64,000 nt of DNA from Bisporella sp. PMI_857 (lineage: Eukaryota; Ascomycota; Leotiomycetes; Helotiales; Helotiaceae), in NCBI GenBank assembly GCA_021307315.1, contig JAJSPD010000010.1, positions 682,001-746,000 on the forward strand, in the 5' to 3' direction. Shown here piece by piece: positions 37,669 to 50,683 of this stretch; position 1 is the first letter of the stretch; every line of letters starts with the position of its first letter. A program made the position numbers and the translations under genes. Under the pieces are notes generated by a model that saw only the letters and a list, made by a program, of their open reading frames with translations, was not told the origin of the DNA and did not search any database.

Positions 37669-38355
37669 GGTAGGGGACGGCATATTTGAGGCTAGGCTGG
37701 GGAAGGTGGCTGAGGGTATATAGGGGGAATGATTGGGAGATGGGGGAGGATGTGCAGATGATATTTAGGAGGCGTATGATTTGATGATTTTGGATTACGG
37801 ATGGATATCATAGCTACGGCTGGTGCAGCGTTGAGCTTTCATAGCGTTGAGATTTGAATGGAATGATGGTTGTATCATCGATGCGGAGATGCAAAGGTCG
37901 TTTGTTTGGAAGCGAAGGCAATTGCCTGCTTATGTTTCTGATGAAGGTAGGGTGTAATCGTGCGGTAGTGGTGGCTAGTCCTAGTAACATGAGGCCGCTG
38001 AGTAATCTACTACTTGACACGCTCGATGACCTAAGCACCAGCTTATATTCAGAGTCCAACATCACATAAAAAGTGTGAATTCTAGTTTCATATACGTCAC
38101 TTTTCTTTCGGCTGATAAATAAGATGCCCATATTAGCACAAACTGCTACTACTCAATTCTTTCACTATCATCGAAATCTTAAGGTCGAACATCTTTTAAT
38201 AAAGCATGAAGTAAATTTACTTTGTGATAGAAAGTTTATCACATTGTTTCGCATTTCATTAAACATTGACGAGTATACTATACAATACAATGAAAAAAAA
38301 AGGAATAACCCCGTTAAACTGGCTCTTTATCTCTTCAGCCATAGAGCGACTCCCC
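37669..38355. other. Intergenic, convergent 3' region
   Basis: About 690 bp between the CaaX peptide gene and the dioxygenase, whose 3' ends converge. No coding frame is supported; both terminators should lie here. Confidence 0.4.
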
Positions 38356-39366
38356 TTAAATATTAATCCCAGGAGTCCCATCCTCCCTCTTCTTTCCCCG
38401 TCCATACGTACTGCTAAACCGTTCCCTCATATGCTCCTCAACTGTCAAGGCTTCCCCTTTCAGCTCACTCCCATCCAACGGCCTCAGAACCGTATCCAGA
38501 TTCCCGTCAAAGAAGAAGGGCACGCTATACCTATCCTTCCCACCGCGATTGATCACCCGGTGCAAACTGCTCTTATACCGCCCGCTCGTCCACATTTGCA
38601 GCATATCCCCCACATTAACCACATACGCATCCTCGTTCGGCGTGACGTCCCTCCAGATCTCGGCGGCGTAATCCCAGACCTGCAAGCCCCCAATCCCATC
38701 TTGCAGCAACAGGGTAATAGCGCCAAAGTCCGTATGCGCGCCGGCGCCGAGCTGCCTCTCGTCGTTCGAGAGATCAGGCGGGTAATGCAGCAGCCTGATG
38801 GACGAAACCGCGTCGTTGGAAACGAACTCCTTGAAGACATCATCACCGTATGGGAGCCCTTTGGCCAGGACTTCCATGACCGTCAGCCCCAGCTGGAACA
38901 TGCGCGCAAAATACTCCTCCATCGGCTGCTTGAAAACCTCCTCGCTCACCAACTCGGAAGGTGGCCAGAGGTTAGGGCCCATGAGGAAGGCTTTCCTCTG
39001 TACCCTCGGATCGCTCTCGTCGATATGCTGCCCAACGTAGAACCCCTCTTTGAGATCAGGCAGCGCATCTTCTTGGAGACCTTGGTTCCCGATGAGCTCG
39101 TAACCGCGATTGGAATGCCCGACGCTGACGGTTTTGTCAAGTTTCTTCTTCTCTTCGAAAGGTAGTTTGAAGAATGCCTCGCTCCCTTTAAACACTCTCT
39201 CCTGTAACGGCTTTGGAACTCCATGCCCAACCAGTTGGAAGAAACCGGTGGTTAGGCATGTGTCTCTGATCTCGGATATGATCTTCTGGGCGGCTGAGGA
39301 GGTTGGATCTTCAAAGTATGGCGAGATGTCCACGGTAGGAATATGGAAGGAGGATTGAACGGTCAT
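38356..39366 (-). CDS. 2-oxoglutarate/Fe(II)-dependent dioxygenase, isopenicillin-N-synthase-like
   Basis: A 336-residue single-exon oxygenase. The N-terminal DIOX_N part (IPTVDISPYF, TTGFFQLVGHGVP) is followed by a double-stranded beta-helix. Iron ligands are visible as the HxD of AGAHTDFG and the distal His of SSLHRVI; the 2-oxoglutarate-binding Arg-x-Ser is in RYSVPFFF. LQVWDYAAEIWRDV and VVNVGDMLQMWTSGRYKS are typical intervening blocks. Such enzymes hydroxylate, desaturate or cyclise small molecules using O2 and 2-oxoglutarate. In fungi, members of this subgroup occur both in metabolite clusters and as stand-alone catabolic enzymes. The lack of introns contrasts with its intron-rich neighbours. 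Cytosolic; substrate unknown. Confidence 0.93.
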   Translation of the reverse strand: MTVQSSFHIPTVDISPYFEDPTSSAAQKIISEIRDTCLTTGFFQLVGHGVPKPLQERVFKGSEAFFKLPFEEKKKLDKTVSVGHSNRGYELIGNQGLQEDALPDLKEGFYVGQHIDESDPRVQRKAFLMGPNLWPPSELVSEEVFKQPMEEYFARMFQLGLTVMEVLAKGLPYGDDVFKEFVSNDAVSSIRLLHYPPDLSNDERQLGAGAHTDFGAITLLLQDGIGGLQVWDYAAEIWRDVTPNEDAYVVNVGDMLQMWTSGRYKSSLHRVINRGGKDRYSVPFFFDGNLDTVLRPLDGSELKGEALTVEEHMRERFSSTYGRGKKREDGTPGINI

Positions 39367-40093
39367 TTTGGAGAGTACCAGGGAAGGCGAGCACTATATC
39401 TAAGGGAAATTGTGAGGAAGTCAAGTTAAGTGTTTGCTTTATCAGAGATGTTGCAGCCAGATCGCGCAACCTCTCTTCTGTTGCAAATTACACGTCCTCG
39501 ATTTAGCCGATTTGAACAATCTGAAAGTGTCATGGAGTAAGACAGAAGCAGGAATTTAGAACAAATCTTTCTTATATATACAAAGAATAACTCTAAGTAA
39601 ACCCATAGCATCAAAGCCTCCTCGTCGGCCCCTCCAGAACCCCCACTTGTGAGGGAGAAGATAATTACAGCCGGGGGGCGCCGATGCCCAAAAAATCAAC
39701 ATCTTGATTGGCTGTAGCATTTAAGAAAGAATGGAGAAGTTTGCAGTGTAAACGGCCGAAGACAGTCTGATTATGGGGCTTGTCGGGTCTCTCCTTTAAC
39801 ATTTCTATTGTGTTATGACCAGCATTGATCACATCTTTATGGCCAAGTCCACTTGGACGACTATGAAAATACTCTAGCAATCAAATACAGAATAATAACC
39901 ATGAGATAGGAATAAGAATGGATGAGTCTCCTGAATTGATAACAGCTCGCATTGCGTGGTATATAGTCTCTTTCATAATCACAAGACCCAAAATCCGGAT
40001 CCTTTGTAAACCCATCATATTCACGTGACTATGCACATGTTGCCAACGCCATACCAGATTATATACCAGTAAAAGCCATACCTTTCTCTAATT
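39367..40093. other. Intergenic, dioxygenase promoter and antiporter 3' side
   Basis: About 730 bp without a supported gene. It contains the dioxygenase promoter and the antiporter terminator region. No recognised site or repeat. Confidence 0.4.
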
Positions 40094-43000
40094 CTAATTC
40101 TGAAGTTCTCTCTCCCCGGCTTGAATCACCAAGACGCTTCCCCGGATGCCGCCCGAAATGATTGATTCGGCAACAACACCTAATGTCTTGCTTTGCTCTG
40201 GATTTGCTGGGGCATTGTTAGAAATTAGAGATGCGTGTCGACCTCTACCTAGAACGATAAGATCACCTGCGTTCTTTGGTGATTGGGCAATTTCTTGTCT
40301 TGCGTGGCTGAGAGCATCTGCGATGGGAGAGGTCGTCTCAACCTCAACAAATACAACACGGTTCTGTAAAGCATTAGGAAGAGAGTCGCGTAGGGTGTGT
40401 AGTAGAGTAGTGTCATTCGATGCAGAGTGGGACTGAGCGCTCGTGGCAACAGTTTTCTCAGTAATATCAAGCTTGGTGGCAGAACCGCTTGTTGTAACTT
40501 CAGGAGCTGGGCCTTGTGGTGTGATGAAATGAACGATCGTAGCAGTAACGTTGCTACTCTGCGCAATCTGAAGGACGAATCGAAGAGCTACCCTATCATC
40601 AGCACCACCAAAGAACGGGAAGTACACATGATGGCTTCGGTCGGCAATAGGTGGAATGGCACGTTCTCTTGCACTTCTCAGACTGAGACCACTGATAGTG
40701 CGCTTGAGAGCATGAGCTTCTTGTTTCACCGGCCCACCAAATCCACGATTGACAAAAATTGCTGTATTCCGCGTTACGGTATCAAGAGCTTTCTGGATAA
40801 ACGTGTCTTGCATGTTGGCAGAGAAATCCTGGATTGACGCATCCTGAACACCATTTGGTGCGTCGCTCCAAGGAATCAGTACCAAATCAGAGGAATAATC
40901 CGAAGCTTGGTTGTTCAGGGTTTCGGCGTACGAGTCCTCAGGGACAACAGACACACCGCCAGAGACAGCGACGTTGTTCAATTGCGCAAATGTACGGAAT
41001 GCGTTCACAACAGGATCTCGGTAGCTGTCGTCGCCCTCAGATACTTGCATAACAGAGGAAGTACGCTCCGTTAATTCTAGCAGACGGAAACCATGAACTT
41101 CAAGCGGCCTATTTGCCGGATTGTTGGAGATGTCTGCGTCCTCGGGAACTGTACCCAGTCCGGATTTTGTTCTATGTATTTTGGGGCTCGTCGCAGACTT
41201 ATCGCCTCCTAGTAGTGTGATGAATGTGAAAAGACTCGGCAAGCTTTCAAGTCTGAGATATACCAGGAGTCGACGGACTTGCGTATCCTGGAGCTTGTCG
41301 AAAGAGGGCTTTTCGTCCGTGTCCACGCTCGCATTTTCAGAGCCAAGAGGATTATCATCCCAGTCGATTTCGCCCCTCTTCCAAGCCGCTAATTTCCGTT
41401 GATAGTGCGGAGGATACAAGAACGACGTTAAAGGAGTGGTTGCAAAGGTAGTGACCAGTGCCATCACAACGAACATAGTGAAGGTCCGTGTTGAAAGAAT
41501 TTTGGCTTGCAGACCAATGTTCTGTTCGGGTTAGTAATTATGGGACAAGCATAATTTTGCACACTCACCAGAACGATTAATTCCACAAGTCCTTTACAGC
41601 TCATCAAGACTCCAATAGTCAAGCTCTCACGCCATACCAATTTGTTAGCTCTAGCAGCGAGAGTACCACCAACAATCTTTCCGGTAAAGGCAATTGCGAT
41701 AACTCCAATAACATATCCCCAGGTGGTGCCATCATTAAGCAGACCGATGTCCGTGCTCAATCCCGACAATGCAAAGTAGAGAGGAAGGAACAACACTGTG
41801 ACCAAATCTTCGATCTTTTCGGTGAGCTTAATTGCAAAGCCTCCCTCATGAGGGCATATGAGCCCAACGACAAATGCTGAAGAGGGTGTCAACTTAAAAT
41901 TGTACATGATGGATCAATGTAAACACTTACCTCCAAAAATGGCATGGACTCCGATGATAGCTGTAAACCATGAAGAAAACAGAACCAAAAGAATTGTGAC
42001 ACAGACAGCGGTCTGGGTAGGTCCATTTTGTATGCTACCTGTCCTCCGGAGGTAGTAGTGGAAAGCTGGCCGGATGGCAAAAACCAAGAATAATATCCAC
42101 CCGATAGCAGTCAACAGGACATACAAAGCAGTAAGTCCAGAGCCATTGTTGACTAGAGCCACACAAAGAGCGAGTAGGACCCAGCCTATGACATCATTCC
42201 CAACACCAGCTGCCAGGACGGTGACACCAACATCTGTTCCAAGAAGTTTCAATTCGGTAAGAATGCGACATAATACCGGGAAGGCCGTGATCTAAAACGG
42301 TCAGAGGGCTGAGGTGGATCTTGAAAGAGTGAAGACATACCGAAAGGGCAGTCCCTATGAACAACATATATTCTCCGAAGCCAATTGAGACGATGCCAGG
42401 GTCAGTCCTGAATTGGTGATATAGACCCCACGCAATGCCACAGCCTAATCCGAACGGCAGGAGCATTCCAGCCAATCCAACGGTGAGCGCCACTCGCCAA
42501 TTTTGTACAAATAATTTCATGTTTACTTCGAGTCCAACAAGAAAAAGGAACAGGATGAGGCCAACATTTGCAACCAAGTTCAGATTCGGCATCGCAACTG
42601 TGGGAAAGATTGCGTTCTTGAACCCAGGTATTCGCATCATGACCGTGGGGCCAAGAATAATCCCGCCAATAACTTCTGCAATGACTCGAGGCTGCCGAAT
42701 CTTGGAGAGAGGCCAATGTAGAATCCGGCAAAAGATAATTATTATTATGGCCTAAATCGCAAATTAGCAAAGAAGGGTTGATATAGCGGCATCAAATGAA
42801 GCTCTCGTCGTATGCCGTACAGCCAGGATCTTTGCCATTGCATATGACGTCGCCAGCCCGCTATTATACAATAGAATTTGACAGCTCTGGTGATATGTGC
42901 ATTGTCCGACTGGGTCCTTGCAGCAACGTAGAAAACTGTTTGGGAGGCTTCAATCCAAGTTGCCGGGCTCAACGTACCTGGATGATGAACAGAACAACGG

Positions 43001-43139
43001 GATTTTTAGAGTCATAGTGAGAGGGATTCAGCCCTTCGAGGACCCCTCCTTGAGGTGTTGCGCGATTTGCGGAAGCTGTAGAGGAAGCTGCCACAGCACT
43101 CGAAACGGTCGAGGAGACGCGGGAGGCGACGGTAGACAT
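40094..43139 (-). CDS. KHA1: KHA1-type K+/H+ antiporter (CPA2 family)
   Basis: An 889-residue antiporter from five exons: 43139-42978, 42751-42341, 42291-41931, 41876-41569 and 41521-40094, with phases closing. The short N-terminus ([19 protein letters not shown]) leads into about twelve membrane helices. Motifs include [31 protein letters not shown], the transport-core acidic pair in [11 protein letters not shown], and [38 protein letters not shown] marks the end of the membrane part. A cytosolic C-terminal domain of about 430 residues follows, as in yeast Kha1. The yeast protein is an endomembrane (Golgi-type) K+/H+ exchanger involved in pH and potassium balance. Intron 1 is 226 bp; I see no snoRNA or other gene in it. 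Confidence 0.93.
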
Positions 43140-46100
43140 GATTGTTAGCTTGGTGGTGTGGTCAGTTCAAAGAGGTCGGATTAGATAGTGGTTCTGGCTC
43201 TCGAGATACTAGCTCTAACTGCCTGTTGTAAGGTCAGGAGACAAGCATGTCGGTGACTGCGGAGACGGAAAAAAGGGAGGAGACAGTGAAGGATGCAGAT
43301 GAAGATGAATGTTTATCTAGGACAAGAGTGTTCGAGGAGAGTTCTACTACTGGGAGACGCGGTGAGATAGAGGGGGCTTGGCTGATTGGCAGGTGAGGGA
43401 GTTCGAATTCAAAACTCGTAAAAGGTGCTCGTTGCGGGCGTTGTGGGGTGTAAGTTCGGGCTTCTTCAGCATTAGTGGGGTTCGCTAAGTCCTGGGTAAA
43501 ACGCCATCCTCCATAAGCACCTCATCTTCACACCATCAAAGCCTCTTGTATTCCTACATCTTTGCTTTTTTGCTGCTCGCTTTGGTTCAAATTGGTTTGG
43601 CTTTGCTCTATTGGATCTGATTCACATTTCAGAGTCAGTGATGTGTTATTTAACCCCCACGTGAGATATAATTTAAATACAAAAAAGAAGCAAATTCGAG
43701 GAGATATCCAACCAACGCATGGGTTGAACGTGTCACCGGGCCACATGCCGGTGACCGAACCCAAGCCAACGTTCATAAGGTTGCAGCGGCTCGAGTCTTG
43801 TGCATGCGCCGGTTCTACCCATGGTGTGATTGAAAGTAAGCTTCTTCCCAACTTTCCTCAAATGATTCATCAAAAAGTGACGGCCAGAATCGGAGGTTGC
43901 ACCGCCAGGTGAGTAGTATTATTCAGCTTATCCGCGACAGACCTGAGAGCACCAAGCCACCAAGCTATAAAGCCAACGATGAAGAGAGATTAAGAGCCTA
44001 GGCTGCAGGCTCCAGGCGGGATCGACTTGAGAGGCGTTTTTCCAACACGCTTTGTCTGATGCGAGCATTTTACATCGCAAAACATTGTTATCTTGAGATA
44101 AACCTTTGACAATAAATGGTGGCAAAACTATGGAAAGTTACATTAAGTTTTGGTAAACTTTAAAAATTGAAGCCATCCAAACTGTGCACCGCTCAACTCG
44201 TCAGGCTGGCTGATCTTCTTCAGTGGAAAAAAAAAGCACTTGTTCTGCGTTGCATACTTGCAAATTATGTCATTGGCGGTCCAGCTTTTCTTTTTATATA
44301 CCTTGTAAATTATTCACTGCGAGATATCGCGTATCAACATCAACCAGCAAAGCGAGGATCCCCACATAACAATGTTTCTCTGTGAACCTAAATCCCAAGA
44401 ATGATGAAATATTTCATGGCAGGAGACCAACTATCGATATCAATATGATTATTGGAAAATACAACTCATTTGAGATGTTGAAGGAGCTGATGTAACCATC
44501 CTTGGCCTGCTTACATGGAGATGGCCGAAATGGACAGCCGCAACTTCCACAGACTCCACTGCATTTACTACCTAGCACTACTATCTAAATGGCTAAGCAG
44601 CTGGCGTATGCAGAGGGAATAGTTTTGGTAATTTAGGAATTATCAGGCCGAAACGCCGCGTCTTGGAATCTTTCTTTTGCAAGTATTGTTCACCATCCGT
44701 TCATTCATTCATCCATGCATTGCATATCCGAGAGGCCCACAGCCCGGGTTTCCGCTCGGACCGAGCTGCCACAGCAACATCGAACATCGAAGGCACTCCC
44801 CCAAAGCACCTCAATCCCAAAATACGGAAGCACTGATATCTATGACCATGCACCCCCACCAACTCAACAGCCTCCAAATTGATTTCACTGCGCCAGTCGC
44901 GGCAGCGAGCTAATTAACTGCGTCTGCCAGCACTGGAGAGATCCCTTGGACTCGAAGAAGTCCCTGACCAGGTCCTCTCGGGAACCTTGAGCTTCGGCTA
45001 TCCATCGAACTTGAATATCCCTTGGTCCCCGTTCCCCGTTCCCCGTTCCCCTGCAGGGCCTGCATATCTTAGCTTTGCCGAAGTGAAAATTGAGGCACGG
45101 AGTTGATATTGGTCTTGGGCGCCACATTAGAATGCGCCTAGCATGTTTCTTAAGGTAGCATTGAAATCTATCTCGTTTTAATGAGCCTATGTGTTGTATT
45201 CCTTACGGCAGAATGCTACAAAGGTTGCCAGATAGAGGAGATAGCCGGCTTCCTCAAGCCAAACCGGAGGGTATCTTGCTATATTCTACCGCCTCTAGCT
45301 TAAGCTAGGCTCGAAGCAGTTATTAGTTTCCAGAAGTGCAAGCTTATAGTGATTTAGTATGTTAATAACTGGAAGGTGTCCTTCATAAATTGGAGGGAAA
45401 TAGCCCAAAAGGCACCTGCAATTCGAGTCTAGCTCAATGCATCTTTGTAATTTGTCTGCATCTCAAGCTCACTGGCTTTAAAGGCTGTAAATTCAAGCAT
45501 ATACTCAATGTAGATGAGAAGATAGAGGACTTCCAGACAACAATAGTCGAAAAGTATATTGACACATTGGGATGCCTAGTATGAGTGAGCATACTCAGAG
45601 TATTATTCGAGTGTCTATAAATGCGTGCACGCATTTATATCAAATACAACTCGCTTTTTTTAATGACAGAATAGATGCTGCATCATTGCTGTTGTTGTCA
45701 GAACACCTGTTGCTCTCCTCTCATAATCATCCCGTCCGTATACGCTATGCTTACATGTTTCGGGAGTATACCTATAGTAATGCAGGGAGGCACGTCTCTG
45801 CCTCCCGCTTTCCGGCCCCAATAACTCACTAGGGAATGACTAAGATTGGAATGATCAGAGATGGCATGGGAGAGGAAATATTTGCCATTGGCTCTTAAAG
45901 GAGTCTGGCTGCTCAGCACCTGCTTCTGGTTAAAGCACCTGTGGATTTGTGCAACCAGCAGCTTCAGTGATATTGCGACAGTCACGTTACACAGTAGCAT
46001 TATGGACTAATTTGCATTTTTACTTGACCACTAAGGGCCATTAAAGGTATTGTGTCCACTCGAAATTCATAAAGTCCACCACACCATCGCTAGTAAAATC

Positions 46101-46211
46101 AACATATGGGAGATGCTCGCCAAGGCAAAAGCTCCAAGCCTGCAAACAAAGTCAATCGCCATTGTCACCATCAAAGATCAGTGCCTAAGCGCCAACCAGT
46201 ATGGAGAAAGC
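43140..46211. other. 3.1-kb stretch without a supported gene
   Basis: Holds the antiporter promoter near 43.1-43.5 kb and the beta-tubulin 3' region near 46.0-46.2 kb. A short tandem CCCCGTT repeat (about three units) lies at about 45024-45052. Several open frames of 60-116 codons occur but lack motifs, codon character and splice support. Confidence 0.4.
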
Positions 46212-47984
46212 TTATTCCTCTTGCTCCAATGGTGCCTCTTCTTCGTACTCCTCCTCTCCCTCAGAAATGGAAGCCTCTTGGTATTGTTGATACTCGGAAA
46301 CCAAGTCGTTCATGTTAGACTCAGCCTCAGTGAACTCCATCTCGTCCATTCCTTCACCAGTGTACCAATGCAAGAAAGCCTTTCTTCTGAACATAGCAGT
46401 GAATTGGTCACCTACGCGCTTGAAGAGCTCTTGGATCGAGGTGGAATTACCGACGAAGGTAGAGGACATCTTCAGACCACGAGGTGGGATAGAGCAAAGG
46501 GCAGTTTGGACGTTGTTGGGGATCCACTCGACGAAGTAGGAGTTGTTCTTGTTCTGAACGTTGCGCATTTGGTCCTCAACTTCCTTCATGGAGACCTTGC
46601 CACGGCTAGAGAATAATTAGTATATAATAGATGTCGAACGAGTGTGAAAATCTTACAAAATAGCACAGCAAGTAAGATAGCGGCCATTGCGGAAATCAGA
46701 GGCAGCCATCATGTTCTTGGGGTCGAACATTTGTTGAGTCAGCTCAGGAACAGAGACAGCGCGGAAGGTGTGAGCACCACGGCTGGTGAGAGGAGCAAAT
46801 CCAACCATGAAGAAGTGGAGACGAGGGAAGGGAACCATGTTGACAGCCAACTTCCGGAGATCTGAGTTAAGTTGACCAGGGAAACGAAGGCAAGTGGTAA
46901 CACCGGACATGACGGCTGAGACCAAGTGATTGAGATCTCCATAGGATGGAGCACTGAGCTTAAGAGTTCTCATACAGATATCGTAAAGAGCTTCGTTGTC
47001 AATACAGAAGGTCTCATCGGAGTTCTCAACCAACTGATGAACAGAAAGGGTGGCGTTGTATGGCTCGACAACGGTGTCGGACACCTTTGGGGATGGTACG
47101 ACAGAAAAGGTAGCCATCATACGATCTGGAAACTCCTCACGGATCTTAGAGATCAACAGCGTACCCATACCGGCACCAGTTCCACCACCGAGAGAGTGGG
47201 TGATCTGGAAACCTTGGAGGCAGTCGCATCCTTCAGCCTCACGACGAACAACATCGAGGACTTGATCAACGAGCTCAGCGCCCTCGGTGTAATGACCCTT
47301 AGCCCAGTTGTTACCAGCACCGGATTGACCAAAGACAAAGTTGTCTGGGCGGAAGAGTTGACCAAATGGACCAGCACGAACAGCATCCATGGTACCAGGT
47401 TCCAAATCGACGAGGACGGCACGTGGAACATACTTGTTGCCAGAAGCCTACAAAAGTTAGATTGACATTGCTATGTGCGTTATTGGTGAAATTCCTACCT
47501 CGTTGAAGTAGACGTTCATACGCTCGAGTTGGAGATCAGATGTACCATTATACCTAAGTAGAATCAGCAAATTTAGCTCCCTTCAATGCGAGGTAACGGT
47601 AGAGCCACAACTAAGATTGTTACTTACACGCCAGCGCCATCGAGACCATGCTCGCCAGAGATGTTTTGCCTATATGAAGATTAATCCTGAGCTCCTTCGA
47701 GAAGTTTTCGTGTTATCAGAAAAAGTCGCGCGGGCAAGTACAACGCACCAGAAGGCAGCACCAATTTGGTTACCCTATTAATCCAGGTCAGCAAGAGCAG
47801 TAGAAGATAAGTAGAATAACTTACGCATTGGCCGGTTTGGAGATGAACCTATATTGAAAGACAAGATCAGCTTCATTCTTATGGTAGTGGGGTATTCAGG
47901 GGTAGACGTTGTTCCAACGCGTCTTCGCAAGGTTTGGAGTTGGCGCTTGCCGGACGAAGGCGAAGGACTTACGATTTCACGCAT
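46212..47984 (-). CDS. tub2 (benA): Beta-tubulin
   Basis: The cytoskeletal beta-tubulin, 447 residues. Seven exons sum exactly to 1344 nt: 47984-47973 (only MREI), 47848-47825, 47774-47749, 47669-47628, 47553-47499, 47447-46657 and 46605-46212. The start [17 protein letters not shown] carries the autoregulatory MREI tetrapeptide. The tubulin GTP signature GGGTGAGMG lies at 140-148, and the C-terminus is the acidic [14 protein letters not shown] tail. Codons linked to benzimidazole response read as the usual sensitive residues: His6, Tyr50, Phe167, Glu198, Phe200 and Leu240. Six introns packed into the first quarter of the gene is typical of Pezizomycotina. It is transcribed away from GCN20 with 331 bp between start codons. 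Confidence 0.98.
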
Positions 47985-48315
47985 ATTGTATGTAGAATAT
48001 GTTTTGGTGCAAGATTTGGGTCTGCAAGAGCTGAATCTGAGGTTGAGAGAACGAGGTGTGGTTTTGTTGATAGTGGAGGCAGCGGTGAGAAGACCTTTGG
48101 TGGGATCTGTGTTGTTTACCCTTGCATACACGCTAACTTTTGGGCCTCAGGAACAGGCAGCATGTATGCCTCAGGCATTACATCACGGGCTTTAAACATC
48201 GAAAAATCACTCTTTGTTTTTGGAGAAACGACTCTGTACTTCGGACTTTAGTGAAACATCATCGGTCAAGATTCTGGCGGTATAGTTGACTACGTTTGCT
48301 AAACCGTTTGCGAAC
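47985..48315. promoter_or_regulatory. Shared promoter of beta-tubulin and GCN20
   Basis: The 331 bp between the two divergent start codons must hold both promoters and 5' leaders. The tubulin leader side is C/A-rich. A TGACTA near 48287, close to the GCN20 start, resembles half of a Gcn4/CPC1 box but lacks the full TGACTCA. No clear TATA element. Confidence 0.55.
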
Positions 48316-50683
48316 ATGGAGGCAGAAATTAGGAGTTTCCTCCCCAACATTGATCCTGTGATATCAGAATACTCTGTAGGATACCTAACTCATGCATCAA
48401 ATGCATATGTTCCGGAATCTGATACAGCAGGCCCATCGCCGCTTTCTGAAGCGGCGACTTCAATCACAGCGCTACTATTATCCGCATCTGGAGACGCTTC
48501 CCCAGAGAATGAGGCTAAGGTCAGTCAGCTCGTAAACAAATGGGTAGAAAAATTCAACACGTCTGCCGCAAATGGGCAACGGAAGCAAGTCTCTTCTGCT
48601 GCAAAGCGCCTTGACCAGGCCATTCAGGTCGGAGCTCAGCGGAATATGTCATCTACCCTAGCTGTTTCGACTGGTGGCGTTGATCTCGAGTCAGCCAACA
48701 CCAGAAAGCTAGAATCTAAAGTTGATCGTAAGAAGCTTGAGAAAGCGGAGCGCAAAATCGCCGCTAAACAGAGCAAGAAGATCTTTAAGGCTGTTGAGTA
48801 TGAGGCATCGAAGTTGATCAACCAGCCAGATGATGCCCAATCATACGAGGAGTTTTTCATGGCGGTCAACCCACTACAACTCGGAACCAATGCCATGGGC
48901 CAACAAAAGAGCAAGGACATCAAGTTGGATGGCATTGACGTGTCAATTGGAGGGCTAAGAATCTTGACAGATACCAGCTTGACTTTGGCTTATGGAAGGA
49001 GGTATGGTTTGGTGGGTCAGAATGGTATAGGAAAGTCGACTCTGTTGCGAGCGTTGGCGAGGAGAGAGCTAGCAATCCCAACTCATATTTCTATTCTGCA
49101 CGTTGAGCAAGAGGTAAATAGCGCGATGCCCGCGAATCAATTCATTACTAACTATGTTTCAGATCACCGGAGACGATACACCTGCGCTACAAGCTGTGCT
49201 TGATGCAGACGTATGGCGAAAGCATTTACTAGCCGAACAAACAGTAAGCGGATAGATGCAGCCTTGGATTACCTTGTGGGAACTAACATTATTGCAGAAA
49301 TTGAATAAGCAACTTTCCGAGCTTGAGGCTGAGCGCTCCTCCATGGCTGATACATCTACGGACGCAGAAAAGCTTGATAATGAGCGTGAAGGTCTTGATC
49401 AAACTTTAGGAGATGTTCAGGCTAAGCTGGCTGAAATGGAATCTGACAAAGCAGAGTCTCGAGCAGCATCCATTCTTGCAGGCCTTGGATTTTCTCCTGA
49501 GCGGCAGCAATTTGCAACTAAAACGTTTTCTGGAGGTTGGCGTATGCGCTTAGCCTTAGCTCGCGCGCTCTTTTGCGAGCCTGACCTCTTACTCCTTGAT
49601 GAACCGTCTAACATGTTGGATGTTCCATCTATCACTTTCCTAGCAAATTATCTACAAGGTTATCCTAGCACAGTACTAGTTGTTTCCCACGATAGGGCAT
49701 TCCTGAACGAAGTTGCGACAGATATCGTCCACCAGCACTCGGAGCGTCTCGATTATTATAAAGGTGCTAATTTCGAATCTTTCTATGCGACAAAGGAAGA
49801 GCGACGCAAGACTGCAAAGAGAGAATACGAGAACCAAATGGTTCAGCGACAGCACCTCCAATCTTTCATCGATAAGTTCCGTTATAATGCTGCGAAATCT
49901 TCTGAAGCTCAATCCAGAATCAAGAAGTTAGAGAAGATGCCAATCCTGGAACCTCCGGAGAGCGAGTATACTGTTCATTTCAAGTTTCCAGATGTGGAGA
50001 AATTATCGCCGCCTATTGTTCAAATGACCGATGTCACCTTTGGCTATTCAAAGGACAAGATTCTGCTTCGGAATGTAGACCTGGATGTTCAATTAGACTC
50101 TCGGATCGGTATTGTTGGTCCCAATGGTGCTGGTAAAACTACAATCCTCAAACTCCTTATTGGCAAACTAACACCAACATCGGGAATTATATCCCAGAAT
50201 CCTCGGCTGCGTATAGGATTCTTTGCTCAACATCATGTTGACGCTCTAGACCTGACTACTAGTGCTGTCGCATTTATGGCAAGAGAGTTCCCCGGCCGAC
50301 AGGATGAAGAGTACCGCAGACATCTTGGTGCTTTCGGCATAACAGGTACGACTGGTCTACAGAAGATGGAGCTGCTCTCCGGAGGTCAAAAATCTCGCGT
50401 TGCGTTTGCCTGCTTATCTCTCACCAACCCTCACATCCTCGTTCTTGACGAACCTTCAAATCACTTAGATATTGAGGCTATGGATGCACTTAGTTTGGCA
50501 TTGCAACAATTCCAGGGCGGTGTGCTAATGGTTAGTCACGATGTTACAATGTTGCAGACCGTTTGTACAAGTCTTTGGGTATGTGATGGTGGAACGGTCG
50601 AGAAATTTCCTGGCGACGTACAGGCGTATAAGAAGAGAATCACGGCTCAGGCAGATGCTAGCGGTGTTGTAGCAGCACATTAG
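48316..50683 (+). CDS. GCN20: ABC-F ATPase, Gcn20
   Basis: A 754-residue soluble ABC-F protein from three exons (48316-49113, 49163-49243, 49298-50683; introns 49 and 54 bp). The ATG at 48316 is used; the frame extends upstream only from a TTG. The N-terminal 200 residues correspond to the Gcn1-binding region of Gcn20. Two ATPase cassettes follow. The first has Walker A GQNGIGKST, signature FSGGWRMRLALARAL and Walker B LLLLDEPSNMLD. The second has GPNGAGKTT, LSGGQKSRVAFA and ILVLDEPSNHLD. There are no membrane helices. Gcn20 with Gcn1 on ribosomes activates Gcn2 kinase during amino-acid starvation. ARG1, a target of that pathway in other fungi, lies 1.6 kb downstream on the same strand. Confidence 0.95.
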